NCBI RefSeq assembly: GCF_001458595.1
Contig: NZ_LN890328.1
Span: 2,610,116 to 2,667,198, forward strand
DNA: 57,083 nucleotides
Direction of reading: 5' to 3'
From: Clostridium neonatale
Lineage (GTDB): Bacteria > Bacillota > Clostridia > Clostridiales > Clostridiaceae
The notes beneath the pieces are model-generated. The model had not been told where the DNA came from, searched no databases, and worked only from the letters and a program-made list of their open reading frames with translations. Of the stretch, positions 53,440 to 57,083 are shown in pieces. The first letter of the stretch is position 1. Every line of letters begins with the position of its first letter. The translations under genes and the position numbers were made by a program.

Positions 53440-53571
53440 TTAAAATATCTTATATTCTATTTTATTTTTACACTTAGCTATAAGCATTTTAAATATATCA
53501 AATGATTGTCCATCTTCATCTGACATTATTTCTAGATGCCATTGTGCTGCAATAACATGTAATTTATTCAT
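53440..53571 (-). pseudogene. C-terminal remnant of a peptidase C26 (glutamine amidotransferase) gene
   Basis: Minus-strand frame starting at an ATG that overlaps the transpeptidase stop: MNKLHVIAAQWHLEIMSDED then GQSFDIFKMLIAKCKNKIEY. This is the usual end of PuuD-like gamma-glutamyl hydrolases (xxGVQWHPE...F..F), with QWHPE changed to QWHLE. The first 80% of the gene is absent, so it is a leftover joined to the transpeptidase gene. Confidence 0.7.
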
Positions 53572-54952
53572 GATAGCATACAACCGGGGTCCCTGGCTCT
53601 ATATTATTAAAAATTTTAATTGCCAAATCATATGGAGCATTTATGCACCCATGAGAACCATTGGTTGTATAAATATCCCCTCCAAAATTATATCTCCAGC
53701 TTGCATCATGTATTCCTATGCCGCCATTAAACGGCATCCAAAAATTAACTGGTGAAGCATATCCCTGCCCTTTTAATACTGTGTCTTTCTGTTTATAAAC
53801 TAAGGAATATATCCCTGCTGGAGTTGCACAATCATTATTCACATTTCCTGATACAATATCACCTTCTGTTATTAATCTTCCGGCTTTATAAAACCATAAA
53901 TGCTGTCTAGACAAATCTATTTCTACATAGGTGTTTCCTATATCATTTTTTCCAGTAGATGCTGCCTTTTGCAAATACTCTGGCTCTTTTGATATGTTTT
54001 TTCCATTTTTTATTGCCTCAATTAATAGTACACCTTCAAAATCTTCATCTATTTTATTTCCATAGCTTCCTCCTGCAACTTTAATCTTGTTTCCTAATGA
54101 AGTTGTAAATTCTCTTTCTTTACCTACTGTATTATATTTATTAGCAAGTGTTTTAATATACTCTTTTACATTTTTATCATCAATATATACTTCGTATTTA
54201 TCATCAATCCTTAGCCAATTACGAATTTGCTCTTTATTTAAAATTTCTTTATCATTGCCAAATGAATAAGTTACTTCTGCACATAAATATTTGTTTAAAG
54301 TATCCTTAGCTTGTAATACTTCTTTAGATTTTGATGTATATTCTGGCTTTGTATAACAATCTAGTTTTTCTATATTTATTTCTTGTTCTAATTTTTCAAC
54401 AGCTTCAGTAATCTTTTCCTCTAATACATTCTTGTCAATTATATTTCCATATCTCTCATCAACAACAATATACTCCCCATTACGATAATCAATTTTAGCA
54501 TTCTCGTTTTGTCTAACATCTTTACTTCTTAATTCTATTATTTTATCTACTGATTTTTTTAATAATTCTTTATCTACGGTAACCAAACTATTTGTTTCAT
54601 AGCTATTATGTTTCAACATTCCGGCAATACACCAAAATGGATTTTCTTTATCCTTTATTTTTTCTATTTGATTTCCCAGATCATATTTTAATCCAATGCT
54701 ATTTCCTGTTATATATTGAGTTTTTTGATCTTCTTCATTTATATTCACGCAATAATTATCTAACTTGTATGAAATAATGTCTTTTGCATCCTCAACACTT
54801 TTTCCAAACATATTAATTCCATCAATTGTTGTATTATAAAAATGAGTTCTAAAAAATATTGTTATTCCTATATATATTATAAAAACAATACAAATTAAAG
54901 TAATAATAGCCCCATTCTTTTTTATTATTTTTTTCTTTTTATTTTCTCCCAA
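53564..54952 (-). CDS. L,D-transpeptidase (YkuD) with peptidoglycan-binding domains
   Basis: 462 residues from TTG 54952 (GGGGGG about ten bases before). A membrane anchor lies at about 13-35 (GAIITLICIVFIIYIGITIFF). Two PG_binding_4-type modules fill the middle (NTTIDGINMFGKSVEDAKDII and TYSFGNDKEILNKEQIRNWLR). The YkuD catalytic domain ends the protein: YVEIDLSRQHLWFYKAGRLI, GGIGIHDASWR and TTNGSHGCINAPYDLAIKIF, with the active Cys in SHGCINAP. It makes 3-3 peptidoglycan cross-links outside the membrane. Followed by a gene remnant and terminator. Confidence 0.94.
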   Translation of the reverse strand: MGENKKKKIIKKNGAIITLICIVFIIYIGITIFFRTHFYNTTIDGINMFGKSVEDAKDIISYKLDNYCVNINEEDQKTQYITGNSIGLKYDLGNQIEKIKDKENPFWCIAGMLKHNSYETNSLVTVDKELLKKSVDKIIELRSKDVRQNENAKIDYRNGEYIVVDERYGNIIDKNVLEEKITEAVEKLEQEINIEKLDCYTKPEYTSKSKEVLQAKDTLNKYLCAEVTYSFGNDKEILNKEQIRNWLRIDDKYEVYIDDKNVKEYIKTLANKYNTVGKEREFTTSLGNKIKVAGGSYGNKIDEDFEGVLLIEAIKNGKNISKEPEYLQKAASTGKNDIGNTYVEIDLSRQHLWFYKAGRLITEGDIVSGNVNNDCATPAGIYSLVYKQKDTVLKGQGYASPVNFWMPFNGGIGIHDASWRYNFGGDIYTTNGSHGCINAPYDLAIKIFNNIEPGTPVVCYHE

Positions 54953-55186
54953 AATTTTTGCCCCCCATAAAATAGAATAAAAACTGCAAGATTGACACCT
55001 TCACAGTTTTATACTCTATACTATGATTGATATATAAAATTAATACTAATTTTTATTAATTAACTGCTTTTATATTTTATACATATTTTAATTAAACTTC
55101 TAAACTTTTCATTACTCATATGGTAAAATTATATATATACTTTTAAATTTATACATTTTATAATATATCGAATTAGGAGAATTTTA

Positions 55187-56167
55187 ATGGAAGAAAAAAG
55201 ATTTGCTATTTTAATAGATGCAGATAATATTTCTGCAAAATATATAAAAAATATATTAGATGAAACATCTAATTATGGTACAGTCACTTACAAAAGAATA
55301 TATGCTGATTGGACACAACCCACTAGCAACTCATGGAAAAATATTTTATTAGAAAATTCAATTATTCCTATTCAACAATATAGTTATACAACTGGGAAGA
55401 ATTCTACTGACTCAGCTTTGATAATAGATGCTATGGATATACTTTATTCAAATACAGTTGAAGGATTTTCCATTGTATCTAGTGATAGCGATTTTACACG
55501 TCTTGCTATGAGACTTCGCGAATCTGGTATGATGGTTATTGGTATGGGAGAGCAAAAAACACCCAAACCATTTGTTTCATCATGCAATCAGTTTAAATTT
55601 TTAGACATTATTTCTGAAGAAGATGATAATAATTCTTCTATATCTGAATCTCAATCAGAATCAAATTCTGATAACACTCAAAGTCCATCTTTTAAAGATA
55701 AAAGTCTAACAAATATTGAAACAATAAAGAAAGAAATCATAAACATAATTAGTGATATTCAAGATAGTGAATCTGGTGTAAATATAGGAGAAGTAGGACA
55801 AAGATTGATAAAAAGATACCCCGATTTTGATGTTAGAAATTATGGATATAGTAAATTATCTCGTTTCTTAGCTGAAATAGAATCTCTAACTGTTAATCAA
55901 ACTCTTGTGACACTAAAAATTGAAGATAATAATACTGATGCTCACACTCTAAAAATATCTAATGATATAAAAGATATGATTATTAAAATGATTAGCGAAA
56001 ATAATAATAAAGTAAGAATGAGTTTAGTTCATCAGAAAATTTTAGAAAAATATCCAAATTATATAAAGAAGTATGGGTATAATAAAGCTGTTAACTTTTT
56101 TAAGTCACTTGATTTTTTAAATGTAAAACAAACCAATACTTCCTTATTCCTTACAATGCGAAAATAA
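55187..56167 (+). CDS. NYN-domain RNase-like protein with two OST-HTH/LOTUS domains
   Basis: 326 residues. NYN (PIN-like) domain at 1-145: FAILIDADNISAKYIKNIL, GKNSTDSALIIDAMDILYS, GFSIVSSDSDFTRLAMRLRESG, with the acidic residues that bind metal in RNases. A Ser/Asn/Glu-rich linker follows. Two LOTUS domains come after it: IGEVGQRLIKRYPDFDVRNYGYSKLSRFLAEIE and MSLVHQKILEKYPNYIKKYGYNKAVNFFKSLD. Bacterial members are presumed RNA-binding nucleases; the target is unknown. TTAGGAG before the ATG; single gene. Confidence 0.92.
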   Translation: MEEKRFAILIDADNISAKYIKNILDETSNYGTVTYKRIYADWTQPTSNSWKNILLENSIIPIQQYSYTTGKNSTDSALIIDAMDILYSNTVEGFSIVSSDSDFTRLAMRLRESGMMVIGMGEQKTPKPFVSSCNQFKFLDIISEEDDNNSSISESQSESNSDNTQSPSFKDKSLTNIETIKKEIINIISDIQDSESGVNIGEVGQRLIKRYPDFDVRNYGYSKLSRFLAEIESLTVNQTLVTLKIEDNNTDAHTLKISNDIKDMIIKMISENNNKVRMSLVHQKILEKYPNYIKKYGYNKAVNFFKSLDFLNVKQTNTSLFLTMRK

Positions 56168-56200
56168 TTTATATAAAATGAAAAATTTATAAAATTAATA

Positions 56201-56245
56201 AAGAATCCTCTAAAATTATTGTTCAATTTTAGAGGATTCTTTGTA
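56201..56245. terminator. Bidirectional terminator between the NYN and CAP genes
   Basis: 17-bp perfect stem AAGAATCCTCTAAAATT / AATTTTAGAGGATTCTT with a 7-base loop. Confidence 0.9.
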
Positions 56246-56335
56246 ATATTTTTAAATTTTAATTTTATGCTTAGTAATTTTTTATTATATATGTTTAGTA
56301 ATGTACTGTATTTCTAGTATGCTTTTTTATTTATA

Positions 56336-57067
56336 TTAGTTAGAGAATGTTTGAGTCCCCATATACTTACCATTTCCTTTAAGTACGCCTATACCAACTT
56401 TTGTATAGTTAGGGTTCATCATATTTTGTCTATGCCCTGATGAATTCCACCATTGATTAAATAACTCAACTGGATCATAACTATTATATGCAATATTCTC
56501 TGCTGTCGCAGTATACTTATAGCCTAAAGTCTTAAGCCAATTAGTCCAGTTTGTTCCATCTGGATTTGTGTGACTAAAGTAATTATATTGAATCATATGA
56601 TTACTTTTATATCTTGCAACATCTAATAATGTATTGTCCATAGTTAATGGTTTTAATCCAGCAGCTACTCTCTTTTCATTCATTAATTCAAGTATCTTTT
56701 GTTCCGCACTACTTTGAATTGTTGTTGAATAATTTGTAGGTAATGTAGGTAAACCACTTACATTTACTGACCCATTATCGTTTTGATTGTTGTCTGGAGT
56801 TGTTGATCCATTATTACCGTTTGATCCAGCATTATTGCCTGGAGTTTCTGTTGTTCCGTTGTCTCCGTTTGATCCTCCATTATTATCTGGAGTTTCTGTT
56901 GTTCCGTTATCTCCGTTTGATCCTCCATTGTTATCTGGAGTTTCTGTTGTTCCATTATCTCCGTTTGATCCTCCATTGTTATCTGGAGTTTCTGTTGTTC
57001 CGTTATCTCCGTTTGATCCTCCATTGTTATCTGGAGTTTCTGTTGTTCCATTATATCCGTTTGATCC
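56336..57067 (-). CDS. CAP (SCP/YkwD) domain protein, C-terminal part, repeat-rich
   Basis: Open from 57067 down to the TAA at 56336, with no in-frame start before ATG 56683. The C-terminal 125 residues are a CAP domain: EQKILELMNEKRVAAGLKPL, HTNPDGTNWTNWLKTLGYKYTATAENIAY and WNSSGHRQNMMNPNYTKVGIGV. Before it lie 16-residue repeats NGTTETPDNNGGSNGD. The repeat at 57068-57070 carries an in-frame TGA (GGA to TGA), so the visible frame is cut off from whatever signal peptide lies outside. CAP proteins are secreted; the role in clostridia is not settled. Call as partial or pseudogene until the right flank is seen. Confidence 0.75.
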   Translation of the reverse strand, partial: GSNGYNGTTETPDNNGGSNGDNGTTETPDNNGGSNGDNGTTETPDNNGGSNGDNGTTETPDNNGGSNGDNGTTETPGNNAGSNGNNGSTTPDNNQNDNGSVNVSGLPTLPTNYSTTIQSSAEQKILELMNEKRVAAGLKPLTMDNTLLDVARYKSNHMIQYNYFSHTNPDGTNWTNWLKTLGYKYTATAENIAYNSYDPVELFNQWWNSSGHRQNMMNPNYTKVGIGVLKGNGKYMGTQTFSN

Positions 57068-57083
57068 TCAATTGTTATCTGTC
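56850..57083. repeat. 48-bp tandem repeat in the CAP-protein gene
   Basis: About five copies of a 48-base unit (start GTTGTTCCGTTATCTCCG, plus strand) running into the right edge; the outermost copy has base changes not seen in the others. Confidence 0.95.

Noticed and set aside
56764..57051. Gln-rich frame MEQQKLQITMEDQTEI
   Set aside because: Out-of-frame reading of the 48-base repeat; the frame in line with the CAP domain is Asn/Gly/Thr-rich.

Overview
The window is AT-rich DNA with strong GGAGG-type ribosome binding sites, frequent TTG/GTG starts, many U-tailed terminators and gene families typical of saccharolytic Clostridium (RsiV/SigV, methyl-accepting proteins, GntR and LacI sugar regulators, CW_binding repeats). 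It most resembles a chromosomal carbohydrate-use region of a solventogenic-type Clostridium; the species cannot be told from the sequence.

Layout. (1) 1-11.1 kb is a pentose region: a ChvE/MmsA-type sugar ABC importer (cut at the left edge), an AraK-type ribulokinase, transketolase, transaldolase, araD, the repressor araR and divergent araA. TTGTACGTACAA-like AraR boxes lie upstream of araA, araR and araD, and one perfect copy lies inside the ABC ATPase gene. The route is arabinose to ribulose to ribulose-5-P to xylulose-5-P, then the pentose phosphate enzymes. (2) 11.2-13.5 kb holds a radical SAM/DUF4130 DNA-metabolism pair behind a 56-bp perfect palindrome made of two LexA-like boxes overlapping a promoter. 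(3) 13.8-19.3 kb holds split bacterial homologues of the two halves of tomato Tm-1, a regulator that fuses the same TIM-barrel to an AraC DNA-binding domain, a soluble chemoreceptor-like protein, and decayed tails of further AraC genes. (4) 19.6-25.8 kb is mixed: a small unknown protein, a HAD phosphatase, sigV-rsiV, a YbaK deacylase, a GntR regulator and a chemoreceptor.

(5) 25.8-53.3 kb looks like a beta-1,3-glucan utilisation region. Secreted CBM32-rich GH81 and GH55-like enzymes would cut the polymer outside. A LacI-controlled operon encodes an ABC importer, a GH149-like and a GH94 phosphorylase and a cytoplasmic GH30 enzyme. A lactose/cellobiose-type PTS plus a GH1 6-phospho-beta-glucosidase would take the disaccharides. 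The operon is split by an insertion sequence that landed exactly in the GH149 stop codon. The GH1 gene sits behind a duplicated PTS promoter and a dead EIIB copy that has lost its start codon and gained one stop but kept its full length.

(6) 53.4-57.1 kb carries a YkuD L,D-transpeptidase with a leftover peptidase C26 tail, a NYN-LOTUS protein, and a repeat-rich CAP-domain protein with an in-frame stop near the right edge.

Functions are assigned from recognised motifs and gene context; no database search was run.
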